NCBI RefSeq assembly: GCF_000716595.1
Contig: NZ_JNXC01000006.1
Coordinates: 124,001 to 188,000 of the forward strand
From: Saccharothrix sp. NRRL B-16314
Lineage (GTDB): Bacteria; Actinomycetota; Actinomycetes; Mycobacteriales; Pseudonocardiaceae
Length of the DNA stretch: 64,000 bases
Reading direction: 5' to 3'
This document shows positions 8,781 through 17,713 of this stretch, one piece after another. The notes below the pieces were generated by a model. It was given only the letters and a program-made list of their open reading frames with translations. It had not been told where the DNA came from and did not search any database. Numbering within the stretch: position 1 is the first letter of the stretch; the number at the start of each line of letters is the position of its first letter. The position numbers and the translations under genes are program-made.

Positions 8781-11361
8781 CCTGGGCCAGTTCGGCGGGC
8801 AGGTCGTTGCGGCTGCGGACCTTGAGCTTGCGGTACACCCGCGTCAGGTGCTGTTCCACCGTGCTCACGGTGACGAAGAGCCGCCGGCCGATGTCCCGGT
8901 TCGAGTGTCCGAGCGCGGCCAGCGTCGCGACCCGGCGCTCCGCGGTGCTCAGTGTCGTCACGCCACCGGATTCATCCTCCGCCTGGTCCGCGTCGCCCGC
9001 CGAGGACGCGGCAGAACCGTTGATGCCGCAGGCCTTCGCTTCTCGTGCCGCGCGACGGGCGAGACTGCGTGCCTCGCGCATCGCCCCGACCTCCCGGAAC
9101 GCGACGCTCGCTTCGGACAGCGCCACGGCCAGCTCCAGCCTGTCGCCGGACTCGTGCGACAGTTCGGCCGCCTGCCGGAGGATCGCCGGCCGCTCATCGG
9201 CCGGGCTCACGGCCGCGAGCAGCCGCAGCGTTGCGCCGCGGACCCGGGTGCTGTCCACCGGACCGGGGTGCGCCAGCTGGTGTTCCAGCAACGTCCTCGC
9301 CGCCGCCGGACGGCCGAGGCTCAGCTGGACCGACGCCAAGCCGGTTCGCCACGGGACCAGCCCGGGAACGTCCCGGCCGAGTCCGGTGAGAACGGCGCCG
9401 CACTGCTCGAGATCGCCGAGCGCGGCGATGTTCCGACCACGGGCGTGGTGGTACAGGCCGCGGGCGTACAAGTAGCGCATCCCGAAGACACTGCGGTACA
9501 TGCTCTCGGGCACGACTCGGCCGAGCACTTCCCGCGGCACTTCGAGATCGTTCTGCACCGTCGCGGCACGGACGAGCACGGACAGCGGAAGTCCGAGCAG
9601 GACTCCCCAGCTCTGCTTCGGCAGCAGCCCGAGCGCGGCGTCGGCACGTTCTCGCGCACCGGTCACGTCGCCGCGGCGCAGCGCCATGTCGGCGCGCACA
9701 CCGGTGAGCACGGCGAGCCAGGTGGTTCCCCCTCGGGTCGCGGCCTCGTGCAGCAGCTGGTCGCACCACTTGACCGCCTGGTCCGGGCTGCCCGCGTACT
9801 CCAGCACCAGCAGGGCGTTCGCCACGGCATGGATGTCGGTCTCACCGAGGCGGCGCTCCAGGATCAGCTCCGCGCCGGCCGCCGTCCCGGTGTCAACGCC
9901 GTACGTCCAGACATCGTTGAGCGTCGCGGCTCGCGCCCACGCGTTGTCCGCGGTCGGTGGTCGACCGTCGAGCCGGCCGTAGGAACCTTCGTAGGCCAGC
10001 TCGATCTCGGCGATCGCTTGGGCGTCGCCCGGACCGGAGCGCTTCCTGACCTGGTTGATCAGTTCAACGATCCCGTCGAGGTGTCCGTGCCACAGCGATT
10101 GCGTGATCACAGTTGCCGCGTCCCGGGCCGGCAGTCCCCCGGCGCGCAACGCTTCCCGCAAGCTGGTCAGGTGCCGTGCGGCCACGGCAGGGTTGTCACG
10201 CCACTCCACGCGCGCGAGCGCGGCCTGGTCCGGTGCGCGGTCCCGCTCATCCCCGCACGCGGCCAGCGTCACGGCCAGGCTGCGTGCCGCCAGGTCGGTG
10301 TCGTCCTCGCGAAGCGCCTCCTCGGCGGCGTGGCGCAACACGTCCACCGCCCACCGATCGGGCGCGGTGCCCGCCGCGACGAGCAGCCGGGCGATGTCCA
10401 TCCAGTCGGCACCCTGCTCGTACAGCAACTCGGCGGCGCGGAGCCGGACGTCAGCCGCGGACTTCAGCTTGTCGGCCACGGTCGCCGCGATGAGCGGGTG
10501 GCGCAGCCGGCCGTCGTGGACGAGTCCGGCGACCGTGAGGATGTCGATGGCCTCCTCGGCCTCCTCCGCACCCAGTCCGGTCAGTCGGCCGATCAGCTCG
10601 GGCGTGGCGTGCCTGCCCATGATCGCCAGGCCGTGCGCCACGTCCATCAGGTGCGGCTCCCAGCGTTGCAGGCAGTCGAGCACCGCACGCCGATAGGCCG
10701 CACCACCGGTCGGGTCCTCCGCGAGAGCCGCTACCAGCAGCGGGTTTCCACCGCTGAGCCGGTAGTGCTCGGCCGGCACCTGGGTCTCGGTCAGCCGCTG
10801 GAGCACGATACGCAACTCGGGGCGCCGGGTGACCTCGGCGTGCACCAGCGCGGCGCACGGGCGCGACCGCGCCCACTGCGCGAGGACCATCAGCACCCGC
10901 GCGGAGGAGATCCGGCGCCGCAGGTAGGACAGCACGTGCAAGGACAGCGCATCGGCGAACTGGATGTCGTCCACGTTGACGACGATCGGCTGTCGCCGGG
11001 ACAGCTCGACCAGGGTCGCACCGAGCTCGTGCAGAGCCGCCGCGGCGGTCGTGCCCAGCTCATCCGATCCATCCGAAGTGGACGTCAGCTCGACCGCCGC
11101 GAGCCTGGCGCGGCTGGGCAGCCGCGAGTCGCGCATGAGCTGGTCGAGCAAACCGCCGCGCAACGTGTGCTCGGCGCGGGAACCGGTCGCAGTCAGCACC
11201 AGCGCACCGCGCTGAGCGGCCTGGCCGGCGAAGGCGCGCAGCAGCTCCGTCTTGCCCGTGGCCAACCCGCCGGTGACCAGCGCCAGACGCCCGCTGCCAC
11301 CCGCGCAGCCGGCGAGCGCCTGGCGCAGCCGGTCGAGCGCGTACTCGCTCTGCGTGAACAT
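8773..11361 (-). CDS. Large ATP-binding LuxR-family (LAL) transcriptional regulator
   Basis: 862 residues. The N terminus has a Walker A motif (GGLATGKT, residues 31-38), and a Walker B-like VNVDDIQFAD follows about 125 residues later, as in AAA/STAND ATPases of the MalT/LAL class. A long helical repeat region fills the middle. The C terminus is a LuxR helix-turn-helix: LSTAERRVATLAALGHSN, then RRLFVTVSTVEQHLTRVYRK. The ATG at 11361 has GGGAAGGGGAAG upstream. LAL proteins are usual pathway-specific activators in macrolide and peptide clusters, so this is the likely regulator here. It is divergent from the glycosyltransferase, with which it shares a 179-bp promoter region. Confidence 0.93.
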   Translation of the reverse strand: MFTQSEYALDRLRQALAGCAGGSGRLALVTGGLATGKTELLRAFAGQAAQRGALVLTATGSRAEHTLRGGLLDQLMRDSRLPSRARLAAVELTSTSDGSDELGTTAAAALHELGATLVELSRRQPIVVNVDDIQFADALSLHVLSYLRRRISSARVLMVLAQWARSRPCAALVHAEVTRRPELRIVLQRLTETQVPAEHYRLSGGNPLLVAALAEDPTGGAAYRRAVLDCLQRWEPHLMDVAHGLAIMGRHATPELIGRLTGLGAEEAEEAIDILTVAGLVHDGRLRHPLIAATVADKLKSAADVRLRAAELLYEQGADWMDIARLLVAAGTAPDRWAVDVLRHAAEEALREDDTDLAARSLAVTLAACGDERDRAPDQAALARVEWRDNPAVAARHLTSLREALRAGGLPARDAATVITQSLWHGHLDGIVELINQVRKRSGPGDAQAIAEIELAYEGSYGRLDGRPPTADNAWARAATLNDVWTYGVDTGTAAGAELILERRLGETDIHAVANALLVLEYAGSPDQAVKWCDQLLHEAATRGGTTWLAVLTGVRADMALRRGDVTGARERADAALGLLPKQSWGVLLGLPLSVLVRAATVQNDLEVPREVLGRVVPESMYRSVFGMRYLYARGLYHHARGRNIAALGDLEQCGAVLTGLGRDVPGLVPWRTGLASVQLSLGRPAAARTLLEHQLAHPGPVDSTRVRGATLRLLAAVSPADERPAILRQAAELSHESGDRLELAVALSEASVAFREVGAMREARSLARRAAREAKACGINGSAASSAGDADQAEDESGGVTTLSTAERRVATLAALGHSNRDIGRRLFVTVSTVEQHLTRVYRKLKVRSRNDLPAELAQVT

Positions 11362-11465
11362 CAAATTGGCTTCCCCTTCCCCAGAAAGCAAAGCCGCCTG
11401 ACAGCCCATTTGTACCGGGGCGGATTCCCCGGGTGCCACGGCGTATCGAAGTTCTTTGGCCGCAC

Positions 11466-11494
11466 TGCCAACCCGTGCTCGCCACACCTAGCAT
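11466..11494 (+). promoter_or_regulatory. Candidate promoter for the glycosyltransferase gene
   Basis: TAGCAT at 11489-11494 fits a -10 hexamer, with a weak TGCCAA at 11466-11471 and a 17-bp spacer. A TTCGAA hexamer overlaps the 3' side (11493-11498). The leader would be about 40 bases. The flanking CTGCCA...CGTGC...CCTAG arrangement resembles the segment before the ketoreductase gene. The LAL gene promoter must lie in the same 11362-11540 gap on the other strand. Confidence 0.35.
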
Positions 11495-11540
11495 TCGAAC
11501 CTGGCCGAGGCGTGTCCGCACGGTAGTCCGGGAGCGTGGA

Positions 11541-12878
11541 GTGAAGATCCTGATCTATGCATGGGGAAGCCGCGGTGACGTGCAGCCGTACCTGGCGCTG
11601 GCCCGAGCCCTCAACGAGGCGGGCCACGAGTCGACCCTCGCCGCCCCGGCGCCGTTCGAGTCCTTCGCGGCCGAGCACGGCGTGCGGTTCTTCCCGCGCG
11701 ACGACACCCAGTTGCACCTGCTCGAACGAGACGACGTCCGGACCTTGATGTACAAGGAGGCCAGCCGGGTGCTGGGCACCCAGACCAAGGCGGAGAAGAA
11801 GGAGTTCAAGGCCGAGGCGAAGGAACTCATGTCGGGCATCCGCCCGATCGTGGAGCGGACCTTCGTGCCCATGCTCGAAGAGCAGTTCAAGGCGGCCGAA
11901 TACGGTCCGGACCTGATCGTGCCGACGCACGACGACATGGACTACGGGCATTTCGTCGCCGAGAAGGTCGGTGTGCCGCACGTGGTCGCCGAGCTGTACC
12001 CGTTCTACACGCCGTCCTGGCACTACCCCAGCATGGCGTTCCAGGAGAAGGAATGGCCTGGCCTCTTCAACCGGCTGAGCCACGTGCTGCCCAAGGTCTT
12101 CATCCCGATGAAGCGCAAGGCCGACCGCTGGCGCACCGAGTCGCTCGGCCTGCCTGCCCGCCGCGGCAGGCACAACCGGATGCGCACCGCGGACGGCCGG
12201 CCGGTGCACCTGCTGAACCTGTTCAGCGAGCACCTCTTCCCGCGCGCGTCCGACTGGCCGGACAACGTGCACAGCATCGGTTCTCCCCTGCTGCCGGTGG
12301 AGAAGCAGTACACCCCGCCCGAGTCGCTGGTGCGGTTCCTCGCCGCTGGTCCGCCACCCATCGCCATCGGGTTCGGCAGTCTGAGCAACCCGGACCCGCA
12401 CCGGAACGGGCGGATGGTCAGCGAAGCGGTCCGCGCGGCCGGCGTGCGGGCGGTGGTCATCAGGGGCAGCGGCCGGTGCATCGAGATCGAGGAACCGTCC
12501 GACGACATCGTCGTGGTGGACAGCGTGCCCTTCGACTGGCTGTGCCCGAAGATCCGCGCGATGGTCCACAGCGGCGGCCACGGCGTCGTGCACGACGTGC
12601 TGGCAGCGGGAATCCCCTCGGTTTCGTGCCCGCTGTTCAAGGAATCGGCGCTGTGGGGAAACCAGGTGCGCAAGGCCGGCGCCGGGCTGGAACCGCTCTG
12701 GCAGCCGTTCATGACGACCGAGAACCTCACCACCGCCCTGCGGCGACTGGCCACCGACGACACCATGGCCGCCGCCGCCCGCCGGATGAGCGAGAAGATC
12801 AAGTCCGAGCCCGGGCACGCCGCCGCCGTCTCGATCATCGAGCAGGTCGCCGCGGGCAAGGTACCGGCCGCGGTCTGA
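11541..12878 (+). CDS. GT1-family glycosyltransferase
   Basis: 445 residues from a GTG preceded by GGGAG. The N-terminal acceptor half begins KILIYAWGSRGDVQPYLAL, the signature of the UGT/sterol-glucosyltransferase-like bacterial GT1 enzymes that decorate natural products. The C-terminal nucleotide-sugar half contains VHSGGHGVVHDVLAAGIPSV, equivalent to the donor-binding HSGGxGT motif. It is the only glycosyltransferase in the window, so it most likely transfers the 3-amino-3-C-methyl sugar made by the neighbouring genes to the peptide. The acceptor position cannot be read from the sequence. It is divergent from the LAL regulator and ends in a strong hairpin. Confidence 0.93.
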   Translation: MKILIYAWGSRGDVQPYLALARALNEAGHESTLAAPAPFESFAAEHGVRFFPRDDTQLHLLERDDVRTLMYKEASRVLGTQTKAEKKEFKAEAKELMSGIRPIVERTFVPMLEEQFKAAEYGPDLIVPTHDDMDYGHFVAEKVGVPHVVAELYPFYTPSWHYPSMAFQEKEWPGLFNRLSHVLPKVFIPMKRKADRWRTESLGLPARRGRHNRMRTADGRPVHLLNLFSEHLFPRASDWPDNVHSIGSPLLPVEKQYTPPESLVRFLAAGPPPIAIGFGSLSNPDPHRNGRMVSEAVRAAGVRAVVIRGSGRCIEIEEPSDDIVVVDSVPFDWLCPKIRAMVHSGGHGVVHDVLAAGIPSVSCPLFKESALWGNQVRKAGAGLEPLWQPFMTTENLTTALRRLATDDTMAAAARRMSEKIKSEPGHAAAVSIIEQVAAGKVPAAV

Positions 12879-12928
12879 ACAGCGGTAGGCCCTCACGCGA
12901 GCTTCCGGCGTGAGGGCCTACCGCTGTT
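12878..12928. terminator. Bidirectional hairpin terminator
   Basis: A perfect 21-bp stem (12878-12898 with 12908-12928) and a 9-base loop lie exactly between the convergent glycosyltransferase (stop 12876-12878) and TauD1 (stop 12932-12934). Its symmetry allows it to act for both genes. Confidence 0.9.
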
Positions 12929-12931
12929 CCA

Positions 12932-13897
12932 TCACAGCGTGGTGCGGTCGACCGGGTCGCCCATCGCGACGATCACCTCACGGCTTCCCGTGAAGGGCTT
13001 GCGGCTGTGGGCCGTGGAGATGTTGTCCACCAGGAGCAGGTCGCCCGGCTGCCACGGCACCGTCACGGCATGCCGCTCGTAGACGTTGTTCAGCTCGTCG
13101 ACAACAGCCGCGGTGAGCGGCTTGCCGTCGGCGTGCGCGGTGTTGAACGGCAGGCCGTCCCGGCCGAACTCGTACACCAGGTACTCCCTGATGTCCTCAA
13201 GCATGGTCCACTCGTTGAGGAACGCGATCTGGTTGAACCAGCACCGCGCGCCGGTGATCGGGTGGGTCAGCACGGCGGGCCTGGCCTGCCTGGTGCGCAA
13301 CAGTCCGCCTGGCCGCCATTCGACCGTGATGCCGTTCGCGGTGCAGTACGCCTCCAGCTCGGCGCGGTCCTCCGTGCCGAACGCCTCCTGCCACGGAATG
13401 CCGGTCTCCGGGTGGTAGTTGCGCACGAGCTGCCACCCGTCGCCGGTGAAGCCGGCGAAGCGCTCCGCGGGCAACGCGGAAAGCACCGAGCGCGCGTCGG
13501 CGATCTCGACCTCGCCACCGGAGTCGGCCAGGCTCAGGCAGGCGAACATCATCATGCCGGGGAACGTCCTGGCGTAGCTCAGCTCGTGGTGCATGCACAT
13601 CGGCATGTCGTCTGTCCACGCCGACGACGAGTAGACGCCGGGCGAGTACACGTGCCGCTTGGCGAAACCCTCGCGCTCCACCATGAGCTCGTTCGCGAGC
13701 CGTCGCGCCACGGCCGCCACTCCCCCGGCGTCGCGCAGATCCAGGCCTCGCACGAGCACCGCGCCGGACTCGGCCACCGTGGCCCGCAGTTCTCCCCGAT
13801 GCCCCTCCGCCCACTGCTCGGCGTCCTCGACAGTCCGGATGTCGCGGGCCGAGACGACCCTGAGCGACGTCGCCGGTCCGGTGTGGATCGTCGTCAT
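12932..13897 (-). CDS. TauD/SyrP-like Fe(II)/2-oxoglutarate oxygenase 1
   Basis: 321 residues. The facial triad is visible as His103-x-Glu105 in MHHELSYA and His297 in DNISTAHSRKPF, with the 2-oxoglutarate arginine Arg306. Members of this group in NRPS clusters commonly beta-hydroxylate amino acids, often Asp or Asn, free or on a carrier domain. It follows TauD2 by 12 bp in a two-gene operon. The module 2 A domain carries an Asx-like code (DLTK start), so a beta-hydroxy-Asx residue is a reasonable guess, but the substrate is not established. Confidence 0.9.
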   Translation of the reverse strand: MTTIHTGPATSLRVVSARDIRTVEDAEQWAEGHRGELRATVAESGAVLVRGLDLRDAGGVAAVARRLANELMVEREGFAKRHVYSPGVYSSSAWTDDMPMCMHHELSYARTFPGMMMFACLSLADSGGEVEIADARSVLSALPAERFAGFTGDGWQLVRNYHPETGIPWQEAFGTEDRAELEAYCTANGITVEWRPGGLLRTRQARPAVLTHPITGARCWFNQIAFLNEWTMLEDIREYLVYEFGRDGLPFNTAHADGKPLTAAVVDELNNVYERHAVTVPWQPGDLLLVDNISTAHSRKPFTGSREVIVAMGDPVDRTTL

Positions 13898-13909
13898 CCA
13901 GACCCCGCC

Positions 13910-14905
13910 TCAGTTCGCCGAGCGCTTGGTCATCGCCACGAGGATGCGGCGGTCGCCGGTGAACGGCCGCCGGCCGTGCGACACCAGGATGTTGTCGATC
14001 ATCAGCACGTCGCCGGTCTCCCACGGCTCGGCCAGCAGCGGCGGGTCGAACGCCTGCGTGATCAGGTCGAACTCCTCGTCGGTGATGGGCGAGCCGTCGC
14101 CGCAGTACGCGTGGCGCGGCAGGTCCTCCTCGGAGAAGATGCTGAGCATGCTGTCCCGCACGTCCTTGGGCAGGTTGTTGACGTGGAACAGGTGCGCCTG
14201 GTTGAACCAGACCGTCCTGCCCGTCACCGGGTGCGTGACCAGAGCGGGGCGCAGCTGGCGCGTCCGCAGCATGTCACCGGACCACTGCGTGCTGATCCCG
14301 TTCTCGGCGCAGTACTTCTCCACCTCGTCACGGTCGCCGGTCTGGAAGACCTCCTGCCACGGCAGGCCGACCGCGTCGTGGTACGCCCGGGTGTAGACCA
14401 CGCCGTGCGTCGCGAACCGGTCGACCAGCTCCTCGGGCAGCTGGGCCAGCACCGCGGCGCTGTCCGCGACCGGCGTCTCGCCGCCCGTCTCAGCGGCGAG
14501 CGCGCAGTAGAAGAACAGGTTGTCAGGCCAGTTCACCGAGTACGCGCTCTCGTTGTGCTGCGGGATGGACTGGTCGGCCGGGTAGTGCGTGGAGGTGTAG
14601 ACCTTGCCGGTCACCTTGCTGCGCGGGGTGGACCGCTCGGTGTAGTCCAGCGTCCGACCGCCGATCTCCTCCGCGATCGCGCCCAGTTGCGAGTCGTCCT
14701 CGGCCGGCACCTGTTTGATCATCACCGCACCGCAGTCGAGCATCGCCGCGCGCACCAGCTCGACGTTCTCGGTGATCCACGCCCGCGGGTCGTCCCCGCG
14801 CGGGCTCACCCGGCACAGCCGCGTGCCGTTGTGCTCCACCACTTCGACGTCGGCGGTCGCGCGCAGCGCGGCGAAGGGTGTTCCGGCCAAAGCAGAATCA
14901 GCCAT
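13910..14905 (-). CDS. TauD/SyrP-like Fe(II)/2-oxoglutarate oxygenase 2
   Basis: 331 residues from the ATG at 14905, with GCGAGGAACCG just upstream. The iron ligands are His117-x-Glu119 in QHNESAYS and His310 in DNILVSHGRRPF; Arg319 should bind 2-oxoglutarate. HNESAY is close to the SyrP-type hydroxylases that act on carrier-bound aspartate. It is first in the pair with TauD1 and clearly diverged from it, so the two probably act on different residues or positions. It is divergent from the P450 gene at 15100; TAGGCT (plus-strand positions 14946-14951) is a candidate -10 for this gene. Confidence 0.92.
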   Translation of the reverse strand: MADSALAGTPFAALRATADVEVVEHNGTRLCRVSPRGDDPRAWITENVELVRAAMLDCGAVMIKQVPAEDDSQLGAIAEEIGGRTLDYTERSTPRSKVTGKVYTSTHYPADQSIPQHNESAYSVNWPDNLFFYCALAAETGGETPVADSAAVLAQLPEELVDRFATHGVVYTRAYHDAVGLPWQEVFQTGDRDEVEKYCAENGISTQWSGDMLRTRQLRPALVTHPVTGRTVWFNQAHLFHVNNLPKDVRDSMLSIFSEEDLPRHAYCGDGSPITDEEFDLITQAFDPPLLAEPWETGDVLMIDNILVSHGRRPFTGDRRILVAMTKRSAN

Positions 14906-15042
14906 CGGTTCCTCGCAGATCATCCGGTTCCCGGCAGGTGCCGCCAGCCTAGGAAGCAACCGGCCGGTCAAGCGGCCGAGGATGGAACTGTCGATATAGA
15001 AGACTTCGAAGCAGGGCGGGCACGGCACAGCGGCGGTGCTTC

Positions 15043-15057
15043 TATTCCGGCGGAATA
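15043..15057. promoter_or_regulatory. 15-bp palindrome, candidate operator before the P450 gene
   Basis: TATTCCG and CGGAATA form a perfect 7-bp inverted repeat around one central G, 42 bases upstream of the P450 GTG. An additional 8-bp palindrome, CTTCGAAG, lies at 15004-15011. The position fits a regulator-binding site near the transcription start, but no known consensus is recognised. Confidence 0.35.
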
Positions 15058-15099
15058 CCAAGGGGGAGTGGAACCGTCCCCAGAGGGAGGGATGTCCTC

Positions 15100-16311
15100 G
15101 TGACCGAGCACCTGCTGACCGAGGCGATGCCGATGCCGACCGAGGGAGAGGAAGCGCTCCTGTCGTGGGCCAAGCGGATGCGTGACGGAAATCCCGTGTG
15201 CTACGACCCGAAGTTCGACATGTGGCACCTGTTCCGGCACGCCGACGCGCAGCGCCTCTTCTCCGACTACAAGACCTTCGCCGCGAACTTCGGTGACAAC
15301 GAGTCCGAGGGCAACGCCTTCGGCCGGGGCAACCTGACCCAGATGGACCCGCCGGAGCTGACAGCGCGCCGCCAGCTGGTGAGCCAGGCGTTCTCCCGGA
15401 GCACGGTGGCGTCACTCGCGCCGCGGGTCACCCGGATCACCGAGGACCTGCTCGACGGGGTCGCCGGGGTGGAACGACTGGACCTCGTCGAGGCCGTGGC
15501 CTATCCGCTGCCGGTGATCGTGATCTCGGAGATGCTCGGCGTGCCGTCCAGCGACAAGGCCCTGTTCCGCGAGTGGGCCGACGGGATCTTCGACCCGAAC
15601 GTGGACGCCTCGGCCGAGCCCGACTCGGGCGACACCATCAAGGCACGGGTCGCGCCCATGCAGGAGTACTTCTACCAGCACGTGGCCGACCGCCGCGCCA
15701 AGCCGCGCGAGGACCTGATCACCGGCTTGACCCAGGCCGAGCTGAACGGTGACCGGCTGGACGACGAGGAGATCGTCACGTTCCTGACGATCCTGCTGAT
15801 CGCCGGCCACATCACCACCACGCTGATGCTCGGCAACACCGTGCGCTGCCTGCACGAACGCCCGGACGTCGCGGCCAAGCTGCGGGCCAACCCGGAACTG
15901 ATCCCGCAGGCCGTCGAGGAGTCGCTGCGGATGAGGCCGCCGTTCACCTTCGCGGCCCGGATGTCCACCACGGACGTGGAGTTGTCCGGCGTGACCATCC
16001 CGGCCGGCAAGGCGGTGACCGCGTGGCTGATCTCGGCCAATCACGACCCGGCGGCGTTCCCCGAGCCCCGCACGTTCGACCTGGAGCGCTTCGCCCCCGG
16101 CCAGACCCCCAGCCCGCACTACGCCTTCGGGCACGGCGCGCACTTCTGCGTCGGCGCCCCACTGGCCCGGCTGGAGGGCAAGATCGCGACCGGCCTGCTG
16201 TTGCGGCGCTACTCGGAGATCGCGCTGGACGAGGACGACCCGTTCGAGTTCTTCGCCAACCCGGGGACCAACGGCGCCAAGCGACTACCCGTGGTGGTCC
16301 GCCCGGCTTGA
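15100..16311 (+). CDS. Cytochrome P450 (first of three)
   Basis: 403 residues from a GTG with GAGGGAGG upstream. Heme-ligand motif FGHGAHFCVGAPLAR with Cys350, and ExxR in EESLR, are intact. The I-helix reads IAGHITTT (residues 234-241), so the usual acidic residue before the conserved Thr is Ile238. This could alter proton delivery or reflect substrate-assisted chemistry; it does not by itself mean inactivity. The enzyme is a class I, soluble bacterial P450 needing ferredoxin; the ferredoxin at 57808 could serve it. The reaction is not predictable from sequence. It is divergent from the TauD pair and followed by the acyltransferase. Confidence 0.92.
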   Translation: MTEHLLTEAMPMPTEGEEALLSWAKRMRDGNPVCYDPKFDMWHLFRHADAQRLFSDYKTFAANFGDNESEGNAFGRGNLTQMDPPELTARRQLVSQAFSRSTVASLAPRVTRITEDLLDGVAGVERLDLVEAVAYPLPVIVISEMLGVPSSDKALFREWADGIFDPNVDASAEPDSGDTIKARVAPMQEYFYQHVADRRAKPREDLITGLTQAELNGDRLDDEEIVTFLTILLIAGHITTTLMLGNTVRCLHERPDVAAKLRANPELIPQAVEESLRMRPPFTFAARMSTTDVELSGVTIPAGKAVTAWLISANHDPAAFPEPRTFDLERFAPGQTPSPHYAFGHGAHFCVGAPLARLEGKIATGLLLRRYSEIALDEDDPFEFFANPGTNGAKRLPVVVRPA

Positions 16312-16370
16312 CGGTCCGACCGAACCGGGAGGAGGTGTGCGCCTGACTCGTGACGGCGACGTGTGAATGA

Positions 16371-16400
16371 GCACCGTGGTGAGGACATTTGCCACGGTGC
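16371..16400 (+). terminator. Hairpin between P450 and acyltransferase genes
   Basis: A 9-bp stem GCACCGTGG/CCACGGTGC with a 12-base loop is followed by a pyrimidine-rich stretch. It could end the P450 transcript or attenuate read-through into the acyltransferase gene. The remaining part of 16312-16491 shows only the AAGGGAGAG ribosome site of the next gene. Confidence 0.5.
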
Positions 16401-16491
16401 CCTTTCTGTTCACTCGTTCGACCGGGGGTGAGGCGTTCCGCCGCCCGCCACTCACATCGCCCATCAACCCTTCCCAAAGGGAGAGTTCAGC

Positions 16492-17658
16492 ATGTCCAGA
16501 GGAACGTCATCCAGCTTGTCCGAGCGGTCGCCGTGGTTGCAGTCCTTAACGGGACTGCGCTGGTGGGCCGCTCTTCTCGTGGTGGGTCAGCACATCGCGC
16601 TGGCCTCCTCCGAATCCTGCCCACCGGAGGGCGGGCCGTTCGGGTGCGCCGTGCTCAGCCAGGGTTTCATGCACGGCTTCGTCGGCGTCACCTGCTTCTT
16701 CGTGATCAGCGGTTTCGTGCTCGCGTGGTCAGCGGACCCGGACGCGTCCACAGCCGGGTTCTGGCGGCGCAGGTTCGCCAAGATCTACCCGTTGCTGTTG
16801 TTGAGCAACGTGCTGGACCTGCTGATCACCTGGCTCACCGGTGACGAACCGATGCCCTCGACCAGTGCCGTGATCGCCAACCTCTTCGTGGTGCAGGCGT
16901 GGGTGCCCGGCAGCGACTTGCCGCTGCAGATGAACCAGGTCACCTGGTCGCTGAGCTGTGAGGTGTTCTTCTACCTCTGCTTCCCGTTCATCTTCGCGTG
17001 GCTGTCCCGGCTGTCCACTCGGGCACTCAGAATCCTGACCGTCGGGTTGGTCTTCTGGCCGGGCCTGATCTACTTCGCGGCGACGCTGCTGGCGCCGTCC
17101 GCGATGCAGGACCCGGGCTTCGGGTCCCAACTGCTGTACTTCCTCCCGCTGACCAGGATCTCCGAGTTCGCCATCGGGATCACCGCAGCGCTGCTGGTGA
17201 AACGCGCCGCGTGGCGCGGGATCCCGGTCGCGGCGGCAATCACGGTCGTGGTGCTGGCGTACCTCGCCGGTATCCCGCTCCTGCCGGAGCTGTCGATGAA
17301 CGCACCGATCCTGGGCGCCGCGATGGTGCCTGTGTTCGTGCTGCTGATCGTGTCGCTGGCGAACGCTGACCTGACCGGTTCGTTCTCGCCCATGCGGGAC
17401 AAGGTCTCGGTGCTCCTGGGCAACAGCTCGTACGCGTTGTACCTGTTCCACCTGTTCGTCGCGCAAAGCCTGAGCATGTCGCTCGGGTGGGGGAACTCCT
17501 GGCAGATCCTGAGCAACGTGGTGACGATCATGGTCTTCTGCACCCTGGTCGCCTGGCTGTTGTACCAACTGGTCGAACGTCCCATGCAGCGGCTGCTCAG
17601 CCCGCCGCCGAAGCAACACAGCCAACCGTCCGAACCGCTTGCCACCACCGCGGCCTAG
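16492..17658 (+). CDS. Membrane acyltransferase 3 family protein
   Basis: 388 residues from an ATG with AAGGGAGAG upstream. LTGLRWWAALLVVGQHI near the start contains the conserved RxxxAxxVxxxH arrangement of acyltransferase-3 (OafA/YrhL-type) proteins. FVGVTCFFVISGFVL and about ten hydrophobic helices follow. Such enzymes O- or N-acylate sugars or peptides at the membrane, for example the 4''-acylation of macrolide sugars. Here the sugar or peptide hydroxyl is a plausible acceptor (inference). Codon 19 is a TTA, very rare in this DNA, which suggests bldA-type translational control. Confidence 0.85.
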   Translation: MSRGTSSSLSERSPWLQSLTGLRWWAALLVVGQHIALASSESCPPEGGPFGCAVLSQGFMHGFVGVTCFFVISGFVLAWSADPDASTAGFWRRRFAKIYPLLLLSNVLDLLITWLTGDEPMPSTSAVIANLFVVQAWVPGSDLPLQMNQVTWSLSCEVFFYLCFPFIFAWLSRLSTRALRILTVGLVFWPGLIYFAATLLAPSAMQDPGFGSQLLYFLPLTRISEFAIGITAALLVKRAAWRGIPVAAAITVVVLAYLAGIPLLPELSMNAPILGAAMVPVFVLLIVSLANADLTGSFSPMRDKVSVLLGNSSYALYLFHLFVAQSLSMSLGWGNSWQILSNVVTIMVFCTLVAWLLYQLVERPMQRLLSPPPKQHSQPSEPLATTAA

Positions 17659-17674
17659 CAACCGAACCGGGATG

Positions 17675-17712
17675 GGGATCTGCCGGGCCACCTACCACGT
17701 CCGGCAGATCCC
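17675..17712. terminator. Convergent-gene hairpin terminator
   Basis: A perfect 12-bp stem (17675-17686 with 17701-17712) with a 14-base loop fills the 55-bp gap between the acyltransferase stop and the membrane-protein stop, so it probably serves both strands. Confidence 0.75.
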
Positions 17713-17713
17713 T

